NCBI GenBank assembly: GCA_017871115.1
Contig: JAFCIZ010000010.1
Coordinates: 709,001-773,000 of the forward strand
Reading direction: 5' to 3'
Source of the DNA: Cunninghamella blakesleeana
Lineage: Eukaryota; Mucoromycota; Mucoromycetes; Mucorales; Cunninghamellaceae
DNA: 64,000 nucleotides
Below the pieces are notes generated by a model. That model was not told where the DNA came from, ran no database searches, and was given only the letters and a program-made list of their open reading frames with translations. Every line of letters starts with the position of its first letter. Position 1 is the first letter of the stretch. Below, piece after piece: positions 35,149-48,669 of the stretch. Made by a program: the position numbers and the translations under genes.

Positions 35149-38100
35149 CTATGCGCGTTGTAGACCTAAAAAAAGAGTATAAAAAAATAAAAAAAAGATA
35201 GATTAGTATAGATTACTCTTAAATTCTTCCTATCTTTTAATTCTAAACTAATTTACCTTTTATAAATATTTTTTTTTTCTCTGAAGAGAGAATGAGAAAA
35301 GGGAGAATGAAAGTAAGTGTAAAAAAAAAAGAAGAGAAAAAGGTGAGAGAAAAAGGAAAGAATAAGGTTACAATTTTTAAAAAAGAAATAAAATAAAAAA
35401 TCGTGCTTTAAATAGTATTAAGAATACTTGTCTGGAATTGATTTTTTTTCTAAATAGTAGTAAACCTTTTTTTTCCTTTGTCATTTTATTTCTGCTTTTT
35501 ATTATAGTAAATAATATTTTGCTTTTCCTTTTTTTTTTTTTTTTTTTTTTGAATTGGACGATAGAAAATAATAATAATAGAAATTAATGATAGCTTTCTT
35601 TTATTCATACAGTGGTACAGCTGGTGCTTTTAAAAAGTAAATTTTAGAATGGTGCCACAGTGTACTTTTATTTGTTTATATTTTAACTTTAATAATGTAA
35701 CAATTCTTATTAGGATATTAAGATTTTCTATTGTGTGTAAATTTCTTTATTGTTATTAAAAATTATAAATTCATTATATACAAATATATACGAATACTAC
35801 TATTTAAATGTTAAAAGAATTATTTTTTTTATTATCTATGGATTGATTTTAATAAAAAGTTTATTGTTATTGACAATATAAAGAAAAAAGGAATAAGAAA
35901 GCGACTTTATATGAATGATCCAACGATTATATGAAATAAAAAAAAGCACGCTTTTTCTTGAACATTTTTATTTCATGGACTGGTTTAATTTATTATTTTG
36001 AGGAATGAAAATATTGTGTGTCGCCGCACGAAAGTAATTTGCCCTGTTGAATTTGGTAAACTTATCAAGAGCATATTTGCTGCATTTTTTATTCCATATA
36101 GAAAATAATTAGCCAAGATATAAGATAAAAATGAAAAGCAAAAATAATAGTAAGCTATTTAGCAATAGCTATAGTATATATGTATATAAGATATACTAAT
36201 GCTTAGCTTTGTGTATGTATATTTATTTTTTATTTTATAATCTAATGTTGCTTATAGAATGAATTGTAAAAAGCAATTTAAAAATGTAAGAAGAGACGTA
36301 AAATGTTTTATAAATAGCAGGCTCTTTTTATGAATGTATTTTTTACTTTTGGTATTTTTTATATAATAATATTTTTTTTCTTTTTTCTCCTTCTTTTTAT
36401 TAGTTTTTAGCAAATATACTTTGTAACCAGGATGTTTCAGTAGTAGCTTTCTTTCTATATATTAATGATACCAAGTGTAGAATATATTAATGGAGAAATT
36501 CAAGTAAAACCAAGAGTAAATGTTGACAAGAGTATATATATAATATCTGATTTGTGCAATGATAGGAAAATAATTAACATTGCCATTAATGTACCTGTTT
36601 TTATTATTATTATATATATACACGTATATTTTATCTGTCAAATAATGTTATAATTTACTCTTTTGTGCAACACAAGTTTTATTATTTTGACGGAATAACA
36701 AGTATTCAAACAAATAGTCATATTATCAATACTTGTACAAGTATTTTGCTATCAACCTAACACAATGAAGTGGATTAAAACATTTTAATTTATCTTATTT
36801 ACAATGGGTTACGCTATCAAATATATACATGAGTAATAAACAAGTTGAATCAATAGATATATTATTTATGTGCGAATGGCTCAGTATTGTATGCTAAATT
36901 TATAATTATAAAAATAACATACACAATAAATAGAACCATCTCTATTTATTTGGTAAAATTCTAGTAAAAATTATATTACTGATAGATAGAAACATAATAA
37001 TAAACTATACTTTCATATATAATAGTATTCATCTAATATATATATTGTTTAATCGCTATCCATCAAGAATATTTTATTTTATTATTATTTGAAAATATTA
37101 AACTATTCCAGGAACAAACCTATTGAAAATCATTAATACAACAAATCCATATCATCAGTGATGATTAGTATATCAAAGAATAGCACCTTTTTACCTTCGA
37201 ATCCTTCTCATATTTACAGCAGCTAATTAAAGGGCGAAAATCTTTTGTATTTGAACCATGTATTGAAAGAAGTTGTTATTATTAAAACAGCCATATATAA
37301 AATGGCAACATGAAAAAAAAAAAATTTCTCAAAAATGGATATTTTTATACTTACCGTATGCTCATTGGTGGGCATATAATATATTAATGCAGGTTAACCC
37401 CGATCGTTGGTATATTAACGCATGAATTTTCTTAATAAAAATAAGATTTAATTAAAAATATTTCATTTTTATACGGCGTATCATTTTATAAAATAGTATG
37501 TTTATACATCTAGATTAACTTGTAAAAATGTATTTTTTCATTAAACAAAAGTTGATGATAAAGTAATTTTATAAAGATCGACATTTTTTTGATAATAACT
37601 ATATTTTTCATTGTTGCTTTTCAATCACATTCTATGAAATAATAGTATATAAAAAAAATATCACAAAGGATATAATTTTAATATAAAAATATCATTTATC
37701 CAAAGAAAAAAAGTGGAAGACAGGGAAAATGATAACGCCAATTTTTAAACTATTTATAACTTTTTTTTAGAGTCTAGAACATATATATTCAGCTGCTATT
37801 TTTTTTTTTTTTTTAATCCATTTATCGTAGCACTATGTATACCTTTTGGTCGAAAGTAAGTATTTCTCTTAACTTGAAATAGGTTTAGTCTATTTTATAC
37901 ATTCATTAACATATTTTAACAATAAGCTTTTCTCATTTTAACTTTTAAGTTACTCTAATAAAGTAAGATTGCTGGATTTTTCTTTATAAAAACATATACC
38001 ACCGTATATTATATATGTATGCTTTTTATGAAAGTTTTATTTATTTACTTTGATATTTTTTGGAAGATGATAATTTATGATTTTCTAACCTATCATATAT

Positions 38101-39153
38101 TTAATATTTTATCTAGTAAATTTAGCCTTTAAACTTATTAACTATATAGTTTAATATTCACTTATGAACTAATTAAAAATAATAATAATAATAATGAAGC
38201 AAGGCGGCGTAAAATAAAAGTGAGATATTTTTTAAAAAAAAAATTACCATATTTAAAGATGTATGGAATAAAAAAAAATAGGGGGAATAAAGGCAAATTA
38301 AAATATGATAGAAAGGAAAATCGCTCAGCTATTATAAATATTTGTTTTTATAAAAAGTAAGAGTTAATCGACCGAGTAGAGGGTAAGGGTGCTGAAATTC
38401 TAAAATAATAGTGATACTTGATATTTTTTAGTAAGAAAAAAAAAAGCTTAAATGTTACACGCTTTATTAATTTAGTTACGAATTTTCATCTTTGTTTACT
38501 TTTTCTTTTTTACTATTATTATTAAAAAAAGAAAAATATAATCCAGATTTATTATTCCTTTTTTATCATACCATATTTAGATAAAAGGATCATTTCTCAG
38601 CGCTGTAAATGAGCCATATAAATGTCCGGAAGTTAACATGGATTGTTAATCATTTTGAATGCTACCTAAAATATACAATCCTTTTATATAATATTATTTT
38701 TCTCGCCAAAAAGAGTAATATTTTTATCAAGGTGGTTAGGTTGACATGTAAATTTGAAATAATACAGAATATAAAAAATAAAATGTATTTTTTTACTACT
38801 ACATTTCTCTTTGTAGAGCGAAAATAGAAAACAATATATTTTATTATGTCTATTTTCGAACTATTGGTTAGAGGCATATTATAATATACTTTTTTTCGGT
38901 TTTTATTTTATTTTTTTTCAAAAAAATAAAATAAAAAGCTACATTCACACCTCCTTAAAAATGAGAAAAGATAGGAAAGCGGAAGGTGTATGCACAAGTT
39001 TCTTTTTTTTTTTAAAAAAAAAAAAATGAATTCTTTATTAAACAACAGCGACAACACAATAAAATGAATAATAAGACACGTAATAAATGATATTTTTTCT
39101 TGCATGTTTTTATAAATAAAATTACATTATATATAGCATATTATCGAAGAAAA

Positions 39154-39184
<31 letters not shown>

Positions 39185-40703
39185 TGATAGAAATGATTTA
39201 ATGGCCTTTTTTTTTAAAAAAAAAAAAATATGATTTTTAGAATAATTTTTACCATTCTTTTTAGTATTTTTTTTTTTTTAAAAAAAAAACTTCCATTATT
39301 ATTATTTGTTGTTGTTGTTGTTAAAATGCCTTGTAGTGTTGCTAGTTATTTTATAGGAGGATTGCATAGAAATAAAGTTTTTTAAAAAGAATTTTTTAAA
39401 GATGGTACCGGCAATTTGGTATAAATATGGTAAAATAAATAACCGTTATAAGATTCATTTATGTAATAAAAAATCCCTTTTGCATAAATAAAAAAAAAAA
39501 AGAGGAATCCGATTTTAAACCCAAGAATCTTTTTCCTTCTACGTTCATTCTTATTTCGATTTCTTCATATCTTCCATATATATTAAAATATGGTAACAAT
39601 TATTATTATATAAAGAAGAAAACAAGAAGGTTTTCCAGATTATTTTACGTAGGATGTAATTTATTTATTTTTTTCATATTTTCCATCATCATTATTATTA
39701 TATTTTTCGAAAATACATTTATCCCTTTTTTTTTCTAGAGCCTTTTCGTTTTTTCATTAAAAAAATCCTTAAAAATAAATAAATAAAATTAAAAGGTGAG
39801 TTTATAAATATGTATATATTATAGTTTAAACAAAACGATCTATCTATATTTATATTTATATATATATTTATTTATATAGTTAAACAGGTTTTTATAACCT
39901 GAAGGGAGCTATTTCTTTTTTTTTTTTTATTTTTAAAATAAATTATAATCAAAAGATCATGGAAATACTTCTTCCGTGTTAGCAAATATTTCCTCTTATA
40001 GTTATATATATGTATTACATTTCTCCTTGATATTTCTTCACATTTATACGTACTAATTTTAAACTTAGATTCCTCTTGCTCTAGCGCTTTTTTTTTTTTG
40101 TTTTGTTTTGTTATTATAGTTATAATACAGAACAATCTTTTTTGTTTTTTTATTTATATAGCTCTATAGCTTTATTATCAAAATAAAATATAATGAATCA
40201 TCGTTATAATAATTAATTAGATATATTATTATATAATAATGTAAAATAATCTAAAAGATATAAAATATGGTAACTTGTTATGAATAAATTGTTATATACA
40301 TTTATATAAATATAAATATGTACATACCTCAGAGTGTTAAAACACGTATAAATAATTCATCTTATGATAATAGTGGTGATTTCAAAAATAAAACAAAAAA
40401 AAAAAAGCTCCCCCTTAATTTTTCTTTTTTGTTATAATAACAATACTCATAATCTAACTCTAAATACCTTTTAATACCATTGAAAACCTTTTTATTTTTT
40501 ATTCTTTCCCCCCCTTACATTATATGTAACATCCTATATTAGATTTAATTTATTTAAAGTTACTGGATAAAAAAAAAAAAATAAAAAAAAAAATTGAAAC
40601 GCACTATATAAAAGAAAAAAAATATATTTTTTTAATTCCTTTTTTCATTTTTTTCATTTTACTTCCATCAAACTCCCATTTTCACCTTTTGAATAAATAA
40701 ATC
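35149..40703. other. Gene-poor region of 5.5 kb
   Basis: No coding region I can support on either strand. Open frames are at most 90 codons, AT-biased and without recognisable motifs. Contents are homopolymers, TAA/ATT microsatellites (39158-39185), three T(n)A(n) tracts close together (39003-39026, 39207-39228, 39267-39289) and a GTT run near 39308-39322. It could hold decayed genes, a non-coding transcript or an old mobile element; none is demonstrable by eye. Confidence 0.55.
40605..40614 (+). promoter_or_regulatory. TATA box of the chitin deacetylase gene
   Basis: TATATAAAAG in a more GC-containing context (GCACTATATAAAAG), 99 nt before the start codon and followed by a pyrimidine-rich leader (TTTTTTCATTTTACTTCCATC). 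It is a good fit to a TATA element, though TATA-like strings are common in such AT-rich DNA. Confidence 0.5.
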
Positions 40704-42059
40704 ATGGTTCATTATTTATCATTGCTTACTATTAGTTTTATTCAACTATTAAGTCTTAGTCAAGCTTTACCTATTGATCAGCCACAACATCAACATCTAC
40801 AACATGAAAAACGGTATATTCCTGGTAAGATCGTATATTGTGATAACCCTGAAGACGTTGCCCTTACCTTTGACGATGGTCCTGCTGATTTTACCGAGGG
40901 ATTAATTAATTATTTAGCTAATGAACGTGTCAAAGCTACCTTTTTCGTGAATGGATATAATTATTGGTAAGTGTACATATGAAATAGAAATAAGGACAAT
41001 AACGATATGTAGAGAATAGAAATTAACTCTTATTAAAATTTAGGAAAGGCGATGATCAAAGTGAAATTAAACGTATTTTAAAAAAAGCATACAGCGAAGG
41101 TTTAGAAATCGGTAGCCATACATATAGCCATATTGATTTAACAAAAGCGTCCGATCAAAAAATTTTTGAAGAAATACATAATAATGAAAATATGATTTAT
41201 GGTGCTATTGGACGATACCCTGCCTGTAAGTATATATATATTGATGGCAAAAAGAACTGGTTTTATTTTATTTTTTTAAGAAAAAAAAACTGTACTATTT
41301 ATTCATACCATTCTTTCTTTCAATGTTAGTGATTCGTCCTCCTTATGGTAATACCAACGATCATGTAACAAAAATGTTGAATCAGTATGGTTATACGGTA
41401 GTTGATTGGTCGATTGATATTGGTGATGCAAACGATGACCCTTCTCCTGTTAATGAGCAAGTAAAATTTGTAGAATCAGAAATAAAAAATGATCAAAGTG
41501 TAGGCCATATTATTTTATCCCATGATGTAAGTTATTTAAAATAGGAATGATTGACGCTCTTCATAACATTAGTTCTAATCTGTTGGTAATTTATTTTTTT
41601 ATTTTTTTAGGCAAAAGAATTGACAGCTACTCAATTTGCTCAAAAAGTAATTCCTACTCTTAGAAATCTTAATCTTAACATAGTAACCGTATCAGAGTGT
41701 AAGCATCACTTTTTTTTTCCTTTTATTTTGTAATATAGAATAACAAATATACCGATGATTTTTATTTATTAATAATTAATATTATATTTATATAAATAGG
41801 TTTGGGGACAAATGCATATAAAGACGCTGCTTCTTCAAGAAATGATTATATGAGCGAAAATAATGCTCAGTATACCACCGATAATAATAAACTGGAAAAT
41901 TCCACAACCGAAGTTCAAGATACAGCAGATGATTCTACCGAAGTTCAAGATACTGATACCACTACACAAGATACTGATGCTACCACACAAGACAATGATG
42001 CCACCACACAAGACACTGATGCCACCACACAAGATGCAGATACTAATACTCAAGGTTAA
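40704..42059 (+). CDS. Chitin deacetylase (secreted CE4 polysaccharide deacetylase)
   Basis: Five exons: 40704-40966, 41044-41225, 41330-41526, 41611-41698, 41800-42059; 990 nt, 329 aa. A signal peptide (MVHYLSLLTISFIQLLSLSQA) is followed by a short pro-segment ending KR, which may be processed. All five catalytic motifs of carbohydrate esterase family 4 are present: TFDDGP (catalytic base and metal-binding Asp), SHTYSH (metal-binding His pair), RPPYG, DWSID and LSHD. The enzyme removes acetyl groups from chitin to make chitosan in the cell wall, which is abundant in Mucoromycota. The C-terminal 85 residues are a Thr/Asp/Gln-rich tail with a 7-residue repeat (TTQD-T/N-D-A), possibly an O-glycosylated wall spacer. 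No GPI signal is seen. Confidence 0.93.
41955..42055. repeat. 21-bp coding minisatellite in the chitin deacetylase tail
   Basis: About four and a half imperfect copies of a 21-bp unit encoding T-T-Q-D-x-D-[AT], in frame at the end of the deacetylase. The copies differ by few bases, so the repeat is young and likely length-variable. Confidence 0.8.
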
Positions 42060-42863
42060 TAATTTATTAATATATACAAATACTTTCTTCAACTTTAACA
42101 TAATATTCCCTAAATACCTTTTTTTTTTTTCATAATTATATATATATCTATTTGTTTGTGTACATTTTTATATTTATTTATTTATTTTATTATTATCATT
42201 ATTTAATAAATAAAAGCATTACCATTTTATTTATTTATTTAGACAACAAACAGCAATATTAAACCTATTTAAAGGAAGGAAAAGGGATATGACAACAACA
42301 ACAAAAAAGTACTATTCATAATAACTTGTAAAAATAGATAAGCAACAAAAAAAAAAAAATATACTGGTTTATTTCATACATAATAGTAATACTTTAAGAA
42401 TAAAGAATAATAAAGAATAAAGAATATTATAAATGGATTCATAGTTATATTAAAATAAAAGGGGAAAGGGGAAAAAAAAAATACTTGTTTATCATATTTT
42501 CTCCTTTTATTGTGTTGTTATAGAGCCTTTTTTTTTTTGCCACTCTTTTTACCATATTAATATTTATTAAATGTATATATATATATATATATAACATCTA
42601 CATACTTAAAACAATTGGTGACATAATAAGAATAAGTTTGAGTAAACTTTTTAAATGTTTTGTCTTAATGATATAGTAGTAGTAATAATACTGTAATAAA
42701 AAGTAGCAAGTGTACTTGAGGTTTTTATTTTTTTTTTAAAAAAAAATGGCTCAGCTTAAAAATTTTTAAAAAAAAGAGAGCGCGAATCATTCTTTTTTTA
42801 TTTTCCACTTCCTCTTTTTAGTTTTTTTTATTTTAATACATATACTTTATTAAGCTTTTCATA
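42060..42863. other. Intergenic between chitin deacetylase and the Hsp70-like gene
   Basis: No gene. AT-rich; T10A9 at 42728-42746. The 40 nt before the next start codon are pyrimidine-rich (CCACTTCCTCTTTTTAG), a probable leader. Confidence 0.55.
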
Positions 42864-45613
42864 ATGGTCAAAAAGTTATATCCAAGTGAATACCCAGTTG
42901 TTATTGGCATAGATTTCGGTAATATAAGAGGGTAAATATAGTACAAGTAAAAAAATAATAGTGAGGTTATATACATATTTTTATTCCTTTTCTAATTGAT
43001 AAACACACCTTTTTTCATCTTTATATTATTTCAGGTACCGTATATACACGAGCTACTTATACTATTGCAGCTACTGAAGGGCAGTGTCATGATATTACGA
43101 AATGGTAAGATATGTATATTATAAAAAGTAAAATAAATCGACTTTTTTTTTTTTTTTTTTTGATATGCTGACACGTATTTTTATTATATTATTTACTTCA
43201 TAGGCCAAGTCAGCCTGAATTTTCTTCCTTGGTAATATACTAATTTATAATATTTAATAATTAGGCTTGTATTCAAACTTTAAATTTATATATATATATA
43301 TATTATATTTTAATAAATAGGTACCTACCATTAGTGTAAGTTGATGTGTTAAATAGGATATATTTCATTATATAAAATTGTTTTTATATGTAAAATGGTA
43401 TTAATCATTGGTTTTATTATTTTATTTTACCCTTATTCTTTATCTTTTTCATTCCTTTTTTTTTTTAAAAAAAAAAATAGTTGTACGATTCAAGCACTTT
43501 GGTAAGCGGAAATTTAATATATACATCCAAAAAAAAAAAAAAAAAATCAGCTTGTCTCATTCAATATTCTTATACATCTATTTATATAAATAGAAACTGG
43601 TTTCTTGGGGATCAGCAGCTAAAGAAAAAATAAATAAAAATCAACAACACCAATATTATATTATTGAACATCATAAATTATTATTAGAAGAAAGTTATGC
43701 AAAAGAAACAAAATTACCACCTGGATTAACCGATGTAGGAATCATTGCTGGTAAATATATATATAACAAATGATAACAGTCATTATGACATGATTATTAA
43801 TATATATATGTATATATATAAAGATTTTCTTGGAGAGATACACAATCATATCGTATCTGAATTAAGAAAAGGTCCTGGACGTCAATTTGAAGGAAGATAT
43901 CGTTATTGTATTACAGTAAGTTTAATAATAGAATAAAATAAACGATAAATTGCTATTACTATTGTTATTTATTCATTCTTTGTTTATTACTGCTATTATA
44001 TTATATTAGGTACCTTCTATGTGGACAGATATGGCAAAAAATAAAATGAGAGAGGCAATGATCTTGGCGGGACTAATTCATAAAAGGGATCATCCTGATC
44101 GATTAATGCTTGTCCCTGAAACAGAAGCAACAGCCATTTATTGTGATAGAATCTATGAAGGGTTAGACTTGAAAGATAATGATGAAATGATGATTTGTGA
44201 TATAGGAGGTAAATATATGCATATATATATATATATATAATTGTTAATTTTACTTTATCTTCTATATATATATACATGCGTAGGTGGGTTAATGGATTTA
44301 GTGACATATCATATTAAATTGGATGAAGAAGGAAAGAGATCATTGCAAGAAACAGTGGAAGGCGTAGGCATGAGATTGGGATCCAAAAATATTGACGAAA
44401 ATTTGTCGCATTATTTACCTCAAAAATTAAGCAAAATACCAAATATTAATCATTCGCATGAAGTTATTGAAATAATGAAAAATCAATTTATTGGTAGGTT
44501 ATTTAAACAAGTACAAAGATTAAAAAAAGCGAAATAAATAATAGTAAGAATAAAAACCTTTTCTTATTTTTTCTTTTCCTTTTTACTTTTTTTATTATTA
44601 TTAGAAAAATTAAAAATAGCATACGATGGTACTGAGGAACTTTATTTGACGATTCCGATGAATGATCATTTAATAGGAAAAACGTCGCCTACATTAGGAC
44701 TTTATAATGATACAATCAGTTTTTCAACAGAAGAATTAGATCAACATGTATACGGACCTATTGTGAAAAATATATTGGCTTTGATACATCAACAAACGAA
44801 AAAATCCAACAATATTAAAACATTACTTTTAGTGGGCTCCTTTGGCTCATCATCGTATTTATCATCCCGTATTATGGATTTGTTAAAACCCTTAGGCATT
44901 AATATCATCATACCCAATCGTCAAGGTAAAAAAAAAAAAAAAAAAATAGGTCAATGGTGATAACAATAATAGTAATATATTTATTAATAAACTTGTCTAT
45001 CTTTCTCTCTCTCTTTATAATTTTCACTTTTTATTTTTAGAAATGGCCGTGTGTAGAGGAGCAGTGTATTACGGTTTAAATCCAAAAAAAGTAACCGTGC
45101 GTATTCCGAGACAATGGTATGGTATTGATATTACCACTACTTTTGTTGAAGGATTAGATCCAATTGAATATAAGGTTATTTCCTCGGACGGTCAAGTAAG
45201 ATGTGATAATCGGTTCTCTTGTTTTGTAAAACGCGGTGAACCAATTGGTAAAAATAAAATAAAATAAAATAATCACATAATAAGATATGATTTATTTACC
45301 CATTTTTTATTTTATTGTACATGTAATATTTATAGAGGTTTCTCAATGCGTTACCAAGAAATATTCTACATACTTTTCAAAAATCACTACTTGTGCATTT
45401 TATGCTGGATATACAGATCAAGAACCAAGATATGTAATTCAACAAGGTGTTTCCAAAGCTTTCGAATTTGATGTCATTACACCACGTTTACCTAATATAC
45501 CTGAAGGAACACCTATTGATTTTTATATTAAAATATACTTTGGTGAAGTGGAAAAACGAGTAGAAGCCATTATTTTAGATAAAACTTTTGATATATCTTG
45601 TCGATTTAATTAA
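42864..45613 (+). CDS. Hsp70-like ATPase, HSPA12 type
   Basis: Twelve exons: 42864-42918, 43035-43104, 43204-43231, 43321-43335, 43481-43501, 43594-43750, 43824-43915, 44010-44208, 44284-44493, 44605-44925, 45041-45247, 45336-45613; 1653 nt, 550 aa. The actin-like ATPase fold is seen as phosphate-1 (VIGIDFGTVYTRATY, where usual Hsp70s have DLGTT), LVPETEATAIY, phosphate-2 (MMICDIGGGLMDLV) and the adenosine motif (LLLVGSFGSSSYL). No canonical Hsp70 substrate-binding domain or EEVD end follows; the last 120 residues are a beta-rich region. This matches the diverged HSPA12A/B group, expanded in many fungi, of unclear client range. Exons 3, 4 and 5 are only 28, 15 and 21 nt long. Confidence 0.87.
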
Positions 45614-46401
45614 TACTAACTGCCAATATCATTAACGATAACGCCTCCTCCAAATATATTATATGTTGTTATATATGGAAAAACGTATAAGAAAATGAAA
45701 TAAAAATTACAAAAACTTTTATATTAAGAGGATAGATTAAAATGTGGGGGAGAGAAAAAAAGGAAAGAATGTTCAGCTATTTATTATGGGGTCCATCATC
45801 ATTTTATAATAAATATATGCAACAATATTAAAATGCCGATATTGATAGAGAATCTTGATCTGCTCCTCATTCTTTTCAAGTAAAGTTTATAGTTATAATA
45901 GTGCTTTTTTTTATTTTTGCTTTGTTGTTTGTTTATACGTATATATTCCATATTAGGAAAAGAAAAAGGTATTATTTTTATATACATACTTGGAACAGAG
46001 CTTTTTTTTTTTTTTTTATTGTTTAATGAAAAGACGAAAAAGATGTATTAATACTTTTTTGAAATTTATTTTATTTACGTATTCACGCATACATGTAAAA
46101 AAAAAATTAAGATTATAATTTACTTTGTTCTTTATTAAATAAATAAAGAATTTTTATTACAAGTTTTTATAAAGAAAATAAATACATATACACATATAAA
46201 AAAATACATAACCAACTACCATTTAAATAGTTCTCCTCCTCCTCCTCCTCCTCCTCCTCCTCTTCCTCCTCCTCCCCCCTTTTTTTTATTTTTTTAAAAA
46301 AAGTTTTTTTTACTACTGCTTTTTTTTTTTTATCACTCTTTCACCTTCTTTTTCCTATTTTTTTTTTATTACCTTTCCTATTTTAAATATAAAATAGGGT
46401 C
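45614..46401. other. Intergenic, upstream of the aspartic protease
   Basis: No gene. It contains a CTC/CCT trinucleotide repeat (46232-46276) on the sense strand about 125 nt before the start codon, followed by T-rich leader sequence. Confidence 0.6.
46232..46276. repeat. (CCT)n microsatellite in the protease promoter or leader
   Basis: About fourteen CCT/CTC triplets with one TCT interruption, ending in CCCCCC. It is a polypyrimidine/polypurine mirror stretch that is conspicuous in this AT-rich window. Confidence 0.9.
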
Positions 46402-47969
46402 ATGAAATATTTATTATTACTATTATTATTTTATATTAAATGGAGTATAACGATTAGTGCATCTGTCATACGACTTCCAATTAGTAAACAGCAATATATT
46501 AATAACAATGAACTTTTGGAAAAAAAAATAAAAAGAGCTGGTCTTAGTTATGAATCACTTTATTATGATATGCAGTCTTTATACCTTATTCAAATAGCTA
46601 TTGGTACTCCAAAACAAACGTTTAGTGTTTCTATTGATACTGGGAGGTATATATAATATTACTATTAATAATAACAATAGTAATAAATACAATGATAATA
46701 GATAACTTATATATATTACTATCTTTATGTAGTGCTGATTTATGGATACCTTCAAAACAATGTCCAGTGACAGCATGTCCAGGTCCAAGATTTGATCCCC
46801 TTGCATCAGTCACCTATCATGAAACAACACTGCCTTTTAATATTACCTATGGGAATGGATATGCTAATGGAAATTATATCATTGAATCTGTCACCCTAGG
46901 GGATTTAACCGTACCACAACAACAAATCGGTTTAGCCAGTTTAACAAATAACATCATTCCTACTTTGGATCCCACATCATCAAATAACAACAATAACAAC
47001 AGAGTAACACAAAATGGAATTTTAGGTTTAGGATTCCCAAGTGTAACAGCAGCAGCTACTGATCATCAATCACCTTATTTAACTTTTATATTTCAATTGA
47101 TACAACAAAACTTGATTGATCAACCTGTTTTTTCTATTTATTTAAATAATTCAATTCATACTGAAGGTTGGGACCATGGGGAATTGATTTTAGGAGGATA
47201 TAATCCAAAGAAGTTCATTGGGGATATTTATTACGAGCCTCTTCTTCAACCTTTACCTTCACACTTGGCACAATGGGATGGATATTGGATTATTTCAAGC
47301 CAAGGATATTCATTATCTGTTAATAATAACCAGCAACAAGAAAAAAAATATAAATTTCAACAATTATTGCCCACTATTATTGATACAGGTGCTATGTTGT
47401 CCCATTTCCCTTTGCAACTCACACAATCTATAATGACTGATTTGTTTGGTAATATTTCTTCCAATGTTTATGAATATGAAGCCACAACCGGTCATTATGT
47501 TTTTACTTCAACGTCAAACCCTTCTTCTACATGTTCTTATATTAGAAATCTATATCAAAATCATACTTTACAATTCACAATCTCATCCAATCTTACTATC
47601 CAAGTTCCTATAAAAGATTTAATTGTCACTTATAAGCAACTTTGTGTATTCGGTATTGCTGTAACCTCTTCAAAGTTAGTTGGGGATGAGAATGATCAAC
47701 AACCAATACTTCTTTTAGGTGATTCTATCTTAAAAAGTACTTATTTGATTTTTGATATAGGACAGCGGCGAATTGGTTTTGCTTCTCCTAACCATAGCGG
47801 TATCTTTAATGAAAATAACAATCCTTCTAATAATAGTACTAATAATAATAATAATAATAGTAATAACATTAATGGTAGTGGCGCCAACACAAGTCTTGCT
47901 TCAATTTTATTGCCCCAGTTATCTTTCTTATCTATTTATTTGTTTATCTTTTTGATATATATTGTATAA
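46402..47969 (+). CDS. Secreted, probably GPI-anchored aspartic protease (yapsin/pepsin-like)
   Basis: Two exons, 46402-46646 and 46733-47969; 1482 nt, 493 aa. A signal peptide (MKYLLLLLLFYIKWSITISA) and a short propeptide with KRAGLSYESL precede the pepsin fold. The first catalytic Asp is in SIDTGSADLWIPS and is split by the intron inside DTG-S; the flap tyrosine is in ITYGNGYANG; the second catalytic Asp is in IIDTGAMLSHFP. Paired cysteines flank the first lobe (KQCPVTACPG). After the C-terminal lobe (LLGDSILKSTYLIFDI, RIGFAS) comes an Asn/Ser-rich spacer with N-glycosylation sites, then NGSGAN and a hydrophobic end (LSFLSIYLFIFLIYIV), the layout of a GPI-addition signal. It likely acts at the plasma membrane or wall. 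A second M in the intron is not used. Confidence 0.92.
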
Positions 47970-48669
47970 AATATTTTATTTTTATTTTCATCATCATTCT
48001 TTTCATTATTTATATTCATGTTTAATAAATTTAATAGTACACAATAATAAAAATAATAACAGATACATCATCTTTTTATTATTTTCTTTAATGTAATAAA
48101 TAAAGCATACTCTCTTTTATTGTTTTATAGTTCCATTTTAAGAATTGAATTTATTTTATATGCAAATGAATTAGTAAAGCTATGAGGTATTAATAATAAA
48201 GAAAAAAGTGAATAAAATAGTATTATCATATATTAAATCACCATTGAAAATCAAAATAGAAGGATACCGAAAATGAACCACTCCTATATATATTATAGTT
48301 TAATATATGACTATATGAGTAACGTATAAAAAAATAAAAATACATAATATGAGCATTATATATACAAACATATTAATTCTTTTTTTTTGTCACTTTTTAT
48401 TACTACAAATTTATATTAATAATAATAGTTGTAATAATAAGAGTGGATTACTGCTTTGTAATAGATTTGATGTTATATATATATATATTAAACATATTCC
48501 CATTATATTTTTTTAAAAAAAATAAAAGATAATGTTGATGTTTTGTTTCTTTTTTTATTAGAATAATAGTAAAAATAATAAGTATATGTACATATATAAT
48601 TATATAAAAAAGAATAAAGTAATGTTAATGAAAATAAATATTTATTTAGGAAGATGCATTTAGGATACT
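47970..48669. other. Intergenic between convergent protease and permease genes
   Basis: Holds two 3' UTRs. AATAAA-type polyadenylation strings occur on both strands (for example 48023 and 48097 on +). No gene seen. Confidence 0.6.

Noticed and set aside
36465..36653. 62-codon frame in the gene-poor region
   Set aside because: No family match, AT-driven second half and no splice partners found; not enough support for a gene.
37140..37260. Minus-strand stretch reading roughly AAVNMRRIRR, faintly like a transposase end
   Set aside because: Interrupted by stops, very short, and no inverted repeats or target-site duplications found around it.
39872..40135. 87-codon Lys-rich minus frame
   Set aside because: Low-complexity Lys/Asn/Ile composition expected by chance in this DNA; no start context or homology.
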